Positions 52,687 through 61,873 of a stretch of 64,000 bases of DNA are shown here, in pieces (the first letter of the stretch is position 1; each line of letters opens with the position of its first letter). The stretch is taken from the NCBI RefSeq assembly GCF_039521325.1, contig NZ_BAAACD010000029.1; one strand, 5' to 3'. The translations under genes were made by a program, and so were the position numbers. Source of the DNA: Clostridium_X cadaveris. Lineage in GTDB: Bacteria; Bacillota; Clostridia; Clostridiales; Clostridiaceae. The notes under the pieces were generated by a model. That model had not been told where the DNA came from. It worked only from the letters and a program-made list of their open reading frames with translations, and ran no database searches.

Positions 52687-53802
52687 ATGAATTATGAATT
52701 AATTGCAACTACTACATTTGGTATAGAATCTGTAACAGCTAGGGAGCTTAAAGATTTAGGATATGAAGATTTAAAAGTTGAAAACGGAAAAGTTACTTTT
52801 AGTGGTGATGAAATGGATATAGCTATATGCAATATATGGCTTAGAAGTGCAGATAGAATTCTTATAAAGATGAAAGAATTTAAAGCGACAACTTTTGAAG
52901 AACTTTTTCAAGGTACAAAAGATGTTCCTTGGGCAAAGATTATCCCATACAATGGAGAAATGCATGTAGTTGGAAAATCAATAAAATCGACTTTATTTAG
53001 TGTTCCTGATTGCCAAAGTATAGTTAAAAAAGCTATCATAGAATCTATGAAGATTACATATAAAAGAGATAGATTCCCTGAAGATGGTCCTAAATACAAA
53101 ATAGAAATAGCTCTTTTAAAGGATATAGCTACTTTAACAATAGATACTTCAGGGCCAGGACTACATAAGAGAGGATATAGAGAAATAGCTGGAGCAGCAC
53201 CACTTAAAGAGACAATGGCAGCTGCCTTAGTACTTATTTCTAAGTGGAAGGGAAATGAAATTTTAATAGATCCTTTCTGTGGATCAGGCACAATTCCAAT
53301 TGAAGCTGCACTTATTGCCAAAAACATAGCTCCAGGTATCAACAGAACCTTTGTATGTGAAGAGTGGCCTACAATGAGTCCTCTTTTATTCAAACAAGTT
53401 AGAGAAGGAGCCTTAAAGTCAGTAAACAAGAAAGATATACAAATTAAAGCTAGTGATATAGACACAAAAGTTTTAAGCATAGCAAGAGAAAATGCAAGAA
53501 AAGCAGGAGTATCTAATTATATTACTTTTGAGAGAAAAGATTTTAGAGAAATTTCATTAAAAGAAAAGGAAGGCTTCATAATTAGTAATCCACCTTATGG
53601 CGAGAGAATAGGTGAAGAAGAAATGATAAGAAAACTTTATAGAAAGTTAGGTCAAGATTTTAGAAAGAGTGACAAATGGAAATTTTTCGTACTTACTTCT
53701 TATGAAGATTTCGAAAAATGTTTTGGGTTAAAAGCTAATAAAAACAGAAAATTATTTAATGGAAGACTTAAATGTTATTATTATCAATATAGTAAAGAGT
53801 AA
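52687..53802 (+). CDS. THUMP-domain class I RNA methyltransferase (RlmL N-half/YpsC-like)
   Basis: The 371-residue protein has an N-terminal ferredoxin-like/THUMP region (residues 1-160) and a C-terminal methyltransferase. The SAM motif is LIDPFCGSGTIPIEAAL near residue 200, the acidic motif KASDIDTKVL is near 260, and the catalytic NPPY is in ISNPPYGERIG near 303. NPPY indicates N-methylation, most likely of a 23S rRNA guanine (RlmL type). A small hairpin-free gap separates it from uraA. Confidence 0.9.
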   Translation: MNYELIATTTFGIESVTARELKDLGYEDLKVENGKVTFSGDEMDIAICNIWLRSADRILIKMKEFKATTFEELFQGTKDVPWAKIIPYNGEMHVVGKSIKSTLFSVPDCQSIVKKAIIESMKITYKRDRFPEDGPKYKIEIALLKDIATLTIDTSGPGLHKRGYREIAGAAPLKETMAAALVLISKWKGNEILIDPFCGSGTIPIEAALIAKNIAPGINRTFVCEEWPTMSPLLFKQVREGALKSVNKKDIQIKASDIDTKVLSIARENARKAGVSNYITFERKDFREISLKEKEGFIISNPPYGERIGEEEMIRKLYRKLGQDFRKSDKWKFFVLTSYEDFEKCFGLKANKNRKLFNGRLKCYYYQYSKE

Positions 53803-53820
53803 AGGCAATGCCTTTACTCT
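53796..53820. terminator. Bidirectional terminator between convergent genes
   Basis: AGAGTAAAGGC pairs perfectly with GCCTTTACTCT around AAT, and the stem overlaps both stop codons. T content on the plus side is moderate. Confidence 0.75.
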
Positions 53821-55499
53821 ATTCTTTTTAAATTTAATTCCTTTGGAGTTACATATAAAGTTTTATTGGTGTAGTAAATAACCATTCCAGGTTTAGAATG
53901 AGAAGGCTTCTTTACATTTCTTACTTCCGTATAATCTATAGGAACATTAGTGGAGTTTTGAGCTTTGCTATAATATGCTGCTAATGTAGCTCCTTCCATT
54001 AAAGTGGTTTCATCTATATGCTTTGATCTTATTATAACGTGGGAGCCTGGAATATTCTTTGTATGCATCCATGTATCAATTTTGTCAGCAAATTTTAAAG
54101 TTAGATAATCATTTTGAATATTATTTTTACCAACATAAATATCTATGCCAGTAGATGATAAAAAGTGCATAGGTTTTGATGGTTTAACTTTTTGTTTGTT
54201 AAGCTTACCATGACGAATATATCCGCTGTCAGCAAGCTCTTTTCTAATATCATTTATCTCATCATAATTTTCAAGATTATTTATAGAAGTTAAAACTGAA
54301 TTAAGGTAGTCCATTTCTTCATTTGCTTTTGCAATTTGATCAAGAGCTGCGGCTTCTGTCTTTTTTAATTTTCCGTATTTATTAAAATATCTTTGAGCAT
54401 TTTCAGATGGACTTTTATTTTCATCTAATGCAATAGAAACACTTTCTCCATCTGGACTATAATAATTTAGAACATCAATAGATTTCATTCCTTGCCTTAT
54501 AGCATATATATTGGCTGTCAAAAGTTCACCTTTTATTTTAAAATCATCTTTAGTTGAACATTCATCTAACGAATCCTTTAGTATAGCAAGTTTCTTTGAA
54601 ATTCTATCTATATTGGTGTGGATAAGTTTCTGCAAATCTAAAGTTCTACTGTGAAGTCTGTCTTGTTTATCCTTTTTTGAATAATATTCATCTAACAATA
54701 AAGAAGGACTATAAAATAGGATTTTTTCACTGTAGCTTGTAAGAGGAATGCAGTGAAAATCCTTAAAAGTACCTTTATCTTCATATATAGCAAAAGAAAA
54801 ATTATGATTTACAAATATATCTTTAAAGAAATAGTTCAAAGTTTGAAACAAATCCTCAGAATCTTTAACTTTATAAAATAATGCTGAAGAAGTACTCTTG
54901 CTTACACCAGTAAAAATTTTAGAAAAACTGTTCTCGTTAATATCTAAATTTAAAACAGCATTTTTAAATTCTATTTCGGAAAAACTTGTAGGGTTTAATT
55001 TGTCAGAAGCAGGTGGAGAAACATAAGTTAATCCAGGGAGAAGGGTTCTATAACTATTTATATCTGGAGTTATATGTTTTATAGAATCCATCAGCTTATT
55101 GTCTCTATCTCTGACTAAACTGATATTACTATGACGTCCCATTATTTCGCAAATCAAATAATATATGCTGTTAAAACCTAATTCATCTGTGCTTTCAAAT
55201 TTTAATTTTACAATTCTGTCTGTTGAAACTTGCTCTATTTCTAAAAGTCTTGCACCAATTAAATACTTTCTAAGCAGCATGCAGAATGAAGGAGCTTTGT
55301 TTGGATTAGGCTTTGAAAAGGCTGTCATATGAATACGCGGATATGAGGAGCTTGCTGTTAGGAGCAGCTTTCTATTACCTCTAAAAGTTAATATAATTTC
55401 GTCTTTTTCTGGTTGATTAATTTTATCTATTTTAGAATTAACAATGGTTTCTTTAAGCTCTTCAATTACACTATAAAGAAAAATACCATCATAAGCCAT
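53814..55499 (-). CDS. rqcH: Ribosome quality control protein RqcH (NFACT family)
   Basis: RqcH binds stalled 60S-like 50S-peptidyl-tRNA complexes and adds C-terminal alanine tails. The 561-residue protein has the NFACT-N domain (start MAYDGIFLYSVIEELKETI), a helical/coiled middle at about residues 280-430 and the NFACT-R domain with HTKNIPGSHVIIRSK near 475. Older annotations call it fibronectin-binding protein FbpA. It has its own promoter downstream of the transporter operon. ylmH of the same pathway lies at 47.7 kb. Confidence 0.93.
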   Translation of the reverse strand: MAYDGIFLYSVIEELKETIVNSKIDKINQPEKDEIILTFRGNRKLLLTASSSYPRIHMTAFSKPNPNKAPSFCMLLRKYLIGARLLEIEQVSTDRIVKLKFESTDELGFNSIYYLICEIMGRHSNISLVRDRDNKLMDSIKHITPDINSYRTLLPGLTYVSPPASDKLNPTSFSEIEFKNAVLNLDINENSFSKIFTGVSKSTSSALFYKVKDSEDLFQTLNYFFKDIFVNHNFSFAIYEDKGTFKDFHCIPLTSYSEKILFYSPSLLLDEYYSKKDKQDRLHSRTLDLQKLIHTNIDRISKKLAILKDSLDECSTKDDFKIKGELLTANIYAIRQGMKSIDVLNYYSPDGESVSIALDENKSPSENAQRYFNKYGKLKKTEAAALDQIAKANEEMDYLNSVLTSINNLENYDEINDIRKELADSGYIRHGKLNKQKVKPSKPMHFLSSTGIDIYVGKNNIQNDYLTLKFADKIDTWMHTKNIPGSHVIIRSKHIDETTLMEGATLAAYYSKAQNSTNVPIDYTEVRNVKKPSHSKPGMVIYYTNKTLYVTPKELNLKRIE

Positions 55500-55540
55500 A
55501 ATATCAAATCCTTTCAGTATTAAACTACATAACTACAATT

Positions 55541-55570
55541 AGTATATCATTAAGAATTAATATGTAGCAA
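55541..55570 (-). promoter_or_regulatory. Probable promoter of rqcH
   Basis: On the minus strand TTGCTA (55570-55565) and TATACT (55546-55541) with an 18-nt spacer, in the 96-nt gap after the methyltransferase gene. No terminator hairpin is seen in that gap. Confidence 0.6.
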
Positions 55571-55595
55571 GAATATAACAGGGAGAGCATAGTTT

Positions 55596-56423
55596 TTAAT
55601 TTTTAGTAGTTTCCCAATATATAATTTCTACCTTAGTTTTATGAAGAAAAATATATTTTTTATTTGACCTTTTAAAATTTTCGTTTATATAATCTTCAAT
55701 GATGTTCTCATTTGGAATATAGCCAATCTCTTCTTTAATTTTATAATATATACTTTCCCTGTTATTAAATTCTATTTCGTATTGAACATTCATATATTTT
55801 ATATCAGCACATATATTTAAAGAATGAAGTATATTTGGTAAGTATATATAATCCAAGCAGGTTTTATCTTCTAAACCTAATTTTAAATATAAATTATTAA
55901 ATATAGGTTTCTGAATAGTTCTAACTATAATTACTTTTTCTTTAGCAACTATATTCATCTTTTTTAAAGCAGCTTTTATATCAAATATTCTATAAAGTGA
56001 ATTAACAGATAGAATATAATCAGTTTCATTTATCGCCACATCTTCCCATTTTCCTTCTATAGGCAAGATATTATTAATTCCTAAAATTTTAGATTTCTCC
56101 ATTAATACATTTAACATATGTCTTGAAAAATCTATAGCAGTTATATCACTGCATTTTTCAGATAAAGGAATAGTAAATTTGCCTGTACCTGGTCCGATTT
56201 CAATTAAGGATTTGTTTGTATCAATTAAACTTTTTACAAAGTTGTATACTTCTTTAGAGTAATCATAAAGTGTAGGTTGATTATCATATATTCGAGACAA
56301 TCCTTTCCAAAACTCTCGTTCAACGTTATCATTGAAAGCTCGTTCTTTTGCATATCCTTTTCTACACTTCAAGGAATCCTGCCAAATTTTTTCGTAGTCT
56401 ATATCTTTATAAGTTAATATCAT
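55596..56423 (-). CDS. SAM-dependent methyltransferase, last gene of the B12-regulated transporter operon
   Basis: A 275-residue class I methyltransferase. Motif I is LIEIGPGTGKFTIPL near residue 80, with an acidic AIDFSRHML segment next. An N-terminal region of about 70 residues starts with YKDIDYEKIWQDSLKCRKGY. ATG 56423 follows AAGGAGG; the longer frame starts inside that region. It lies 27 nt after the ATPase gene and shares the riboswitch-controlled transcript. It might modify a small metal chelator, a corrinoid precursor or something unrelated. Substrate unknown. Confidence 0.78.
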   Translation of the reverse strand: MILTYKDIDYEKIWQDSLKCRKGYAKERAFNDNVEREFWKGLSRIYDNQPTLYDYSKEVYNFVKSLIDTNKSLIEIGPGTGKFTIPLSEKCSDITAIDFSRHMLNVLMEKSKILGINNILPIEGKWEDVAINETDYILSVNSLYRIFDIKAALKKMNIVAKEKVIIVRTIQKPIFNNLYLKLGLEDKTCLDYIYLPNILHSLNICADIKYMNVQYEIEFNNRESIYYKIKEEIGYIPNENIIEDYINENFKRSNKKYIFLHKTKVEIIYWETTKN

Positions 56424-56450
56424 AATTTCCTCCTTAGCAACTCTCAAGGA

Positions 56451-57215
56451 TTAAAATTCCTCAAAATCTTTTATAAGTTTCTTAGTATAATTGTGTTTTG
56501 CATCTATATATAATCTATCTGATTTAATAATTTCAACGATTTTACCATTTAACATTATGGCTATTTCATCACTTACCGCTTTTACCAAATCTAAGTCATG
56601 AGATATAAACAAATATGTTATATTAAATTGATTCTGTATACTTTTTAATAATTGGATAATCTGAGCTTGAACAGATACATCTAACATGGAAGTTGGCTCA
56701 TCAAGAATAACAAATGTCGGTTGTAATAGCAATGCTCTTGCAATTACAACCCTTTGTATTTGACCACCGCTTACCTGATGAGGATATCTTGACAATATTT
56801 CCTCACTAAGACCAACAATATTAAGATATTGTTTAATTAAATCTTCACTATGTCCTTTTTTATAAAGTCCATGAATTTTTAATGGCTCAATAAGACTTTT
56901 GTAAATTGTTTTCTTTGGACTAAGGGAGGAATCAGGGTGTTGAAATATTATTTGCATTTTAGACCTTAATTTTCTCATGGATGTAAAGTTATAATCACTT
57001 ATGTCTAATCCATTTAAAAATATTTTGCCTTCATCAGCTTTTATTAATTTTAATATCAACCTAGATAATGTTGATTTTCCGCATCCGCTTTCTCCAACTA
57101 ATCCTAGTGTCTTGCCCTCCTTAATTTCAAAAGATACATCATCTACTGCTTTTACTATTTGTTTATTAATAATGCCGTTTTTAAACTCCTTCTTTAATCC
57201 TATTACTTTTATCAT
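56451..57215 (-). CDS. Opp/Nik-type ABC transporter ATPase, second subunit (NikE/OppF-like)
   Basis: A 254-residue ATPase with Walker A GLVGESGCGKSTLSRL, a Q-loop in IIFQHPDSSL, signature VSGGQIQRVVIARALLLQP, Walker B FVILDEPTSMLD and H-loop FISHDLDL. It lacks the C-terminal oligopeptide-HPY extension of longer OppF proteins, which is usual for NikE-like subunits. Its start overlaps the other ATPase gene by 35 nt, so translation is coupled. Confidence 0.9.
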   Translation of the reverse strand: MIKVIGLKKEFKNGIINKQIVKAVDDVSFEIKEGKTLGLVGESGCGKSTLSRLILKLIKADEGKIFLNGLDISDYNFTSMRKLRSKMQIIFQHPDSSLSPKKTIYKSLIEPLKIHGLYKKGHSEDLIKQYLNIVGLSEEILSRYPHQVSGGQIQRVVIARALLLQPTFVILDEPTSMLDVSVQAQIIQLLKSIQNQFNITYLFISHDLDLVKAVSDEIAIMLNGKIVEIIKSDRLYIDAKHNYTKKLIKDFEEF

Positions 57216-58149
57216 AAAGAAAACACCTCACTTCTGAACCATTTACATTATACATTTCTGGTTCTTCAAATTTACAGATATCTTTGGCATATTTACATCT
57301 AGGATGAAATCTGCAACCAGTAGGCAAATTAGTTAAGTTTGGTGCAATTCCTTCTAAAGGAATTAACTTTTTACTTGGTTGTGCATCTATTAATCCCATT
57401 GTATATGGATGTAAAGGACTATTAAAGATAGTATAACTTGAACCTTTTTCTAATATCTTTCCGGCATACATTACTATAATTTCATCACATAATCTATTTG
57501 CAAGCATTAAATCATGAGTAATTAACACCATGCTAACACATTGCTCTTCTTTTAAATTTTTAAAAACTTTAAATACTTGTTTTCTTATAGTTGCATCTAA
57601 TCCTTTTGTTGGCTCATCTGCAATTATCCATTTTGGATTTAAAGCTGATCCCATAGCTGTAAGAGCCCTTTGACTCATACCTCCACTTAGTTGAAAATTG
57701 TATGAATTATAAACTCTCTCTTCTTTATTAAAGAAAAATTTTTTTAAGTGATCTAATGATCTAATCTTACACATTTTTTTGGTTTCAATTTCATGATAAT
57801 AATATAATTCATTTATTTGATTCCCAATTTTTAAAATTGGATTAAATGCAGTAGCTGGATTTTGAGGAATAAGAGAAATTTCACGACCTCGTATTTTTCT
57901 TATATTTTCATTATCTAAAGATAATAAATCATTGCCTTTATATAAAATACTGCCTGATTTTTTAGCATTGTCAGCTAAGAGGTTTAAAATGGAGAGACCA
58001 AGAACTGATTTTCCACTTCCTGTTTCACCAACTATTCCAATAATTTTTCTAGTTTTAAGCAATAAATCTATACCATCTACGGCTTTCACAAATCCTTCTT
58101 TTGTATAAAAATGAATCATTAAATCTTTTATTTCAATATCAGTATTCAT
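57181..58149 (-). CDS. Opp/Nik-type ABC transporter ATPase, first subunit (NikD/OppD-like)
   Basis: A 322-residue ATPase with Walker A GIVGETGSGKSVLGLS, signature LSGGMSQRALTAMGSALNP, Walker B WIIADEPTKGLD and H-loop LITHDLML. The C-terminal oligo-HPY domain holds four cysteines in GCRFHPRCKYAKDIC and EVRCFL; in this superfamily this region can bind an iron-sulfur cluster. It pairs with the overlapping 56451 gene. Confidence 0.9.
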   Translation of the reverse strand: MNTDIEIKDLMIHFYTKEGFVKAVDGIDLLLKTRKIIGIVGETGSGKSVLGLSILNLLADNAKKSGSILYKGNDLLSLDNENIRKIRGREISLIPQNPATAFNPILKIGNQINELYYYHEIETKKMCKIRSLDHLKKFFFNKEERVYNSYNFQLSGGMSQRALTAMGSALNPKWIIADEPTKGLDATIRKQVFKVFKNLKEEQCVSMVLITHDLMLANRLCDEIIVMYAGKILEKGSSYTIFNSPLHPYTMGLIDAQPSKKLIPLEGIAPNLTNLPTGCRFHPRCKYAKDICKFEEPEMYNVNGSEVRCFLYDKSNRIKEGV

Positions 58150-58165
58150 GTCCTATAAATCCCTT

Positions 58166-59002
58166 CTATAGGTATTGACTAAAAAAGTCTCTTTTTTCAT
58201 CAAATAAATCTCTTAATGCATCTCCAATTAGATTTATGCTAGAGCAGAGTAATAGAATACTAATTCCGGGAGCTAAAAGTAAATGTGGATATGATCTAAA
58301 GTAGGTTTTTGCATCGTTTATCATTACTCCCCAGTCAGCTTGAGGAGGCTGTATCCCAAGACCTAAGAAACTTAAAGAAGCCATAGATAAGACTACCTTT
58401 CCAATTCTTGTTGTAAAAAGTACAATAAACGGAGCGAAAATATTCGGAAGTATATAATGAAATATTATATGTAAATTAGTTGCTCCTAATGCTCTAGCAC
58501 CTTCTATATACTTTTCTTCTTTTACTTTTAGAACTTCACCTCTTACTATTCTTGAAAATCCTGCCCATGATGTTACCGTAATAGAGATTAATAAACTTTT
58601 TACTCCAGGACCGAGCACTCCAGCTAAAGCTATCATAAAACTTAATCCTGGTAAACCTTGAAATATAGTTACTATCATCTGAATAATATTATCTATAATA
58701 CCACCACAGTAACCAGAAATTAGTCCAATTATTGTACCTAGAAACATAGTGAATATAGTTGCTATAAAAGATAAGAATATTGAGACTCTAGCACCATAAA
58801 TGATTCTACTTAAAACATCCCGTCCTAGAGCATCTGTTCCCAGAAGATGCTCTTTAGATATTCCCATTAAACGTTTAGACATATCAACTTTATTAGGATC
58901 ATAGGGAGATAAAAAATTTGCCAATAATCCAACAAGTATTAATAATCCAAGGATAATGAATGAAACTTTATAAATTAGTTGTATATTATTAAACTTTTTC
59001 AA
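58166..59002 (-). CDS. Opp/Nik-type ABC transporter permease (NikC/OppC-like)
   Basis: A 278-residue inner-membrane permease with an N-terminal TM segment followed by PNKVDMSKRLMGISKEHLLG and the family motif GTDALGRDVLSRIIYGARVS near residue 55. About six membrane segments follow. The EAA-like loop is EEKYIEGARALGATNLHIIF. It starts 1 nt after the preceding permease gene and forms the translocation pore with it. Confidence 0.91.
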   Translation of the reverse strand: MKKFNNIQLIYKVSFIILGLLILVGLLANFLSPYDPNKVDMSKRLMGISKEHLLGTDALGRDVLSRIIYGARVSIFLSFIATIFTMFLGTIIGLISGYCGGIIDNIIQMIVTIFQGLPGLSFMIALAGVLGPGVKSLLISITVTSWAGFSRIVRGEVLKVKEEKYIEGARALGATNLHIIFHYILPNIFAPFIVLFTTRIGKVVLSMASLSFLGLGIQPPQADWGVMINDAKTYFRSYPHLLLAPGISILLLCSSINLIGDALRDLFDEKRDFFSQYL

Positions 59003-59003
59003 C

Positions 59004-59951
59004 TTATTCTCCTCCTAATCTCATACGTGGATTTAGAAGTAAATAGCATAAATCAATTAATAAATTGAATGCTAAGAAAATTATGCCGGTAAAGACCACA
59101 TAACCTTGTATAACTGGATAGTCTCTACTCATTATACCTTTTATAACATAACTTCCCATTCCTGGTATTCCAAAGATAACTTCAACAACTGTTGAACCAC
59201 CTAATATTGCTCCAAAGTAATTTCCAAGTAAGGTTACTATAGGCATTAAAGAATTAGTAAATGCATATTTAAAAATTATAATCTTCTCTTTTAATCCTTT
59301 TGATTTGGCTGTAATTATATAATTTTGAGATAATGCTTCAATAAGAGTTGCTCTATGAAGTCTCATAATTGTTCCAATTGTACCAGCAGACAACACAAAA
59401 CCTGGCATTATTAAATGTTTAAAAGTTCCATATCCACTGGTTGGCAACCATTTTAGTCTTTCACAAAATATACTTAGCATAATAATTGCGATCCAAAATC
59501 CAGGCATTGAAGCTAGAATTAGTGACAATATTCTTCCTGATTTATCAATATTTGAATCCTTATTCAAGGCCATGATTATTGATAAAGGTATAGAAATAGT
59601 TATTACAAAAAATATTGCCATTAGAGAAATAGAGAAGGTTATAGGAAGCCTTCTCTGTATTTCTTCTCTTATAGATGTTTTTGTTATATATGATTTACCT
59701 AAATCACCTTTAAGAACCTTAATAGTCCACTTTTCATATTGTATAAATATATTTTCGTTTAATCCGAGTTCTTCTCTTGTTTTAGCTATTTCTTCTTCTG
59801 TAGGTGCAGATACTCCATCCATACTTAAATATTCAACAGCTGGATCACCTGGTGCGATGACACCTAAAATAAAAGCTAAAAATGTTATACCTATTAAAAC
59901 AGGGATGGTCATTAATAATCTTTTAATTAGATATTTAAATGAAAATTTCAC
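59004..59951 (-). CDS. Opp/Nik-type ABC transporter permease (NikB/OppB-like)
   Basis: A 315-residue permease beginning FKYLIKRLLMTIPVLIGITF, with about six membrane segments, an extracytoplasmic loop at about residues 35-95 and the EAA-like loop NYIITAKSKGLKEKIIIFKY. GIPGMGSYVIKGIMSRDYPV near residue 260 is typical of the family. Its first base overlaps the last base of the binding-protein stop codon. Confidence 0.91.
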   Translation of the reverse strand: MKFSFKYLIKRLLMTIPVLIGITFLAFILGVIAPGDPAVEYLSMDGVSAPTEEEIAKTREELGLNENIFIQYEKWTIKVLKGDLGKSYITKTSIREEIQRRLPITFSISLMAIFFVITISIPLSIIMALNKDSNIDKSGRILSLILASMPGFWIAIIMLSIFCERLKWLPTSGYGTFKHLIMPGFVLSAGTIGTIMRLHRATLIEALSQNYIITAKSKGLKEKIIIFKYAFTNSLMPIVTLLGNYFGAILGGSTVVEVIFGIPGMGSYVIKGIMSRDYPVIQGYVVFTGIIFLAFNLLIDLCYLLLNPRMRLGGE

Positions 59952-61543
59952 TAATTAATCCACTCCATATTTGCTAATGTTGTTCCATAAATTGTTGCTT
60001 CATATCCAGTTATTTTTTTGTTATATGCAATTAAATTTACATCTTCAAATAAAGGAATATCTGAAGGATGTGATGCGGATATATCTTGAAGTTCATCATA
60101 TATTTTTCCTCTCTCATTTAAATCCATAGTAACTTTCAATTTTTCGATAAGTTCATCAGCTCTTTTATCAACATATCCTAGAGAGTATGCTATATTACTA
60201 GATCCTTTACTACTCATATATCCACTAAATATAGTAAATGGTTCTGCATTTGGAAGACCTTGAGTATGTAAAGCTATATTGTAATTACCATTTTTTTGAG
60301 CTTCCTTAAAGGCAGCACCATCAAGAATAGTAATATTAGAAGTTAATCCTACTTCACTTAAAACTGATTGAATGTATTCAGCTACTGTTTTATATGGATA
60401 ACGATCTACTCCATAAGATGGAATTATGAAATCTAATTCCATAGTTTCACCCTTTAATTCTTCTTTAATAATTTTTTTAGCTTTTTCAGGGTCATATACT
60501 GGTTTTATTTTTTTAGCAAATGGCGATGCTTGATTTAAAATATTAATTGTTGGGGTACCATGTCCGCCATAGAACTCATTTACTATAGTATCTCTGTCAA
60601 GTAATAAACTTAGTGCTTCTTTAATTTTTTCATTGTTAAATGGTGCTTTAGTTCCATTAACAGCTATAAATTGTGTTATAGTTGAGTTTGATGTAGAAGT
60701 TGCAAATTTATCATCTTTTAATAATTCTGCAGCAAGTTCTGGGGTAATAGCACCTAAATCCATAACTCCCATGATTTCTTCTGACTTTAATGCTGTGTAA
60801 CGAGTTTGAGAATCAGGTATAACTTTGACTCTAACATTTTTAACCTTGCTTTTTTCACCATAATAATTTTCGTTTCTTTCAAGTAGTACATATTGATTTT
60901 TTTCACGTTCTATAATTTTAAAAGGGCCTGTACCTTGTGCAAAAGTAGTAAAATCACCAGTGTTTACATCAAAACACTTAGGACTATAAATAGCACTACC
61001 AAATCTAGCCATATTAAATATTAAAGTTGAAATAGGCTCATTAAATGTTAATTTAATTTCATAATCTGAAACCTTTTCAAAGTTCTTTAAATTTGGATAA
61101 GTTTTATCTACATTAAAAGAATAAAAAGGAGAACCTTTCTTTTTCATGTTGGTGTATCTATCAAAATTCTTTATAACTGCATCAGCATTTAAATCAACTC
61201 CATCATGAAATTTTACTCCCTCTTTAATTTTAAAATTCCATTCTTTATAATCATCGGAATGAGTCCATTTTTCTGCTAATTGTGGAGTTGGAGCACCATC
61301 ATCACCTAAACCAATTAAAGGTTCCCACACATATAAAATTGAACTTGTATAATATGCATCAGTTTCTCCAGGTGACAAATCTCTAGCTGCTGCTAGTACG
61401 ATTTCTTTTTCCTCATTTAAAGAATTTAATTCTTGTTTTTTTGAAGATGATCCATTATTAGTTGTACATCCTGTTAGTATGGTTGCAAATACAATAATAG
61501 ACATAGCAATTGTCATTAATTTGCTTTTGATTAGTTTTTTCAT
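59951..61543 (-). CDS. Substrate-binding lipoprotein, Opp/Nik family (candidate cobalt uptake)
   Basis: A 530-residue SBP_bac_5 protein. The signal peptide ends in the lipobox LTGC near residue 26. The binding domain shows WKFKIKEGVKFHDG-like features (EWNFKIKEGVKFHDGVDLNA), the family's cluster C signature, near residue 110. It is the first gene of the operon and lies behind a cobalamin riboswitch. Nickel, cobalt and peptide binders share this fold. The riboswitch points to cobalt or a cobalt complex, but the ligand is not proven. Confidence 0.88.
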   Translation of the reverse strand: MKKLIKSKLMTIAMSIIVFATILTGCTTNNGSSSKKQELNSLNEEKEIVLAAARDLSPGETDAYYTSSILYVWEPLIGLGDDGAPTPQLAEKWTHSDDYKEWNFKIKEGVKFHDGVDLNADAVIKNFDRYTNMKKKGSPFYSFNVDKTYPNLKNFEKVSDYEIKLTFNEPISTLIFNMARFGSAIYSPKCFDVNTGDFTTFAQGTGPFKIIEREKNQYVLLERNENYYGEKSKVKNVRVKVIPDSQTRYTALKSEEIMGVMDLGAITPELAAELLKDDKFATSTSNSTITQFIAVNGTKAPFNNEKIKEALSLLLDRDTIVNEFYGGHGTPTINILNQASPFAKKIKPVYDPEKAKKIIKEELKGETMELDFIIPSYGVDRYPYKTVAEYIQSVLSEVGLTSNITILDGAAFKEAQKNGNYNIALHTQGLPNAEPFTIFSGYMSSKGSSNIAYSLGYVDKRADELIEKLKVTMDLNERGKIYDELQDISASHPSDIPLFEDVNLIAYNKKITGYEATIYGTTLANMEWIN

Positions 61544-61574
61544 CTTTTTCTCTCCTTTTGTAATTTAGAGCAAT

Positions 61575-61602
61575 AAAAAAGCTTTAGCAATATGCTAAAG
61601 CT
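61575..61602 (-). terminator. Riboswitch expression-platform terminator
   Basis: On the minus strand AGCTTTAGCA pairs with TGCTAAAGCT around 3 nt and is followed by six T, 32 nt before the binding-protein start codon. It would end transcription when the cobalamin riboswitch is bound. Confidence 0.9.
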
Positions 61603-61679
61603 ACCCATTTTTCGCTTTGTTTTCACAAAAAATAATGAAAATATATTAAATCAGCTGCTCCCCCTAATTTAATATTTAT

Positions 61680-61820
61680 ATATTTATGATTGGTATTCTG
61701 ACTAACACTTCTTTCGCCTCCTACCCTTCCCAGATTTACTCCAGTGGTTTTGTAGGAATTGTCCATGATTACAGTGATGGGTTCGTGCCGGAATTGCACC
61801 GTGCTTCCCTTAATCATAAA
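61680..61820 (-). promoter_or_regulatory. Cobalamin riboswitch
   Basis: Read on the minus strand, the conserved elements occur in order: GGGAAGCACGGTGCAATTCC (near 61812-61793), CCATCACTGTAA (near 61779-61769), CCACTGGAG (near 61743), CTGGGAAGGGTAGG and the B12-box-like AGTCAGAATACC (near 61702-61691). This is the adenosylcobalamin riboswitch pattern. Together with its terminator it should repress the transporter operon when B12 is plentiful. It accounts for most of the 445-nt gap between the operon and dapF. Confidence 0.94.
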
Positions 61821-61844
61821 TAATTTATGTACTTTTCATATTTA

Positions 61845-61873
61845 ATACTACATATCATAGATTAAATTGTCAA
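61845..61873 (-). promoter_or_regulatory. Promoter of the B12-regulated operon
   Basis: On the minus strand a perfect TTGACA (61873-61868) and TAGTAT (61850-61845) with a 17-nt spacer. The start near 61838 lies just before the riboswitch. Confidence 0.8.

Noticed and set aside
52908..53480. 190-codon frame antisense to the RlmL-like gene
   Set aside because: It is a shadow of the conserved methyltransferase frame, with no start signal and no recognisable protein features.
61623..61817. 64-codon minus-strand open frame upstream of the transporter operon
   Set aside because: It lies entirely within the cobalamin riboswitch, whose conserved sequence blocks explain the stretch; it has no ribosome site.
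61680..61820. NiCo (nickel-cobalt) riboswitch instead of a B12 riboswitch
   Set aside because: The order of conserved blocks, including the B12-box-like 3' part, fits the cobalamin class; the four-way junction of the NiCo class is not present.
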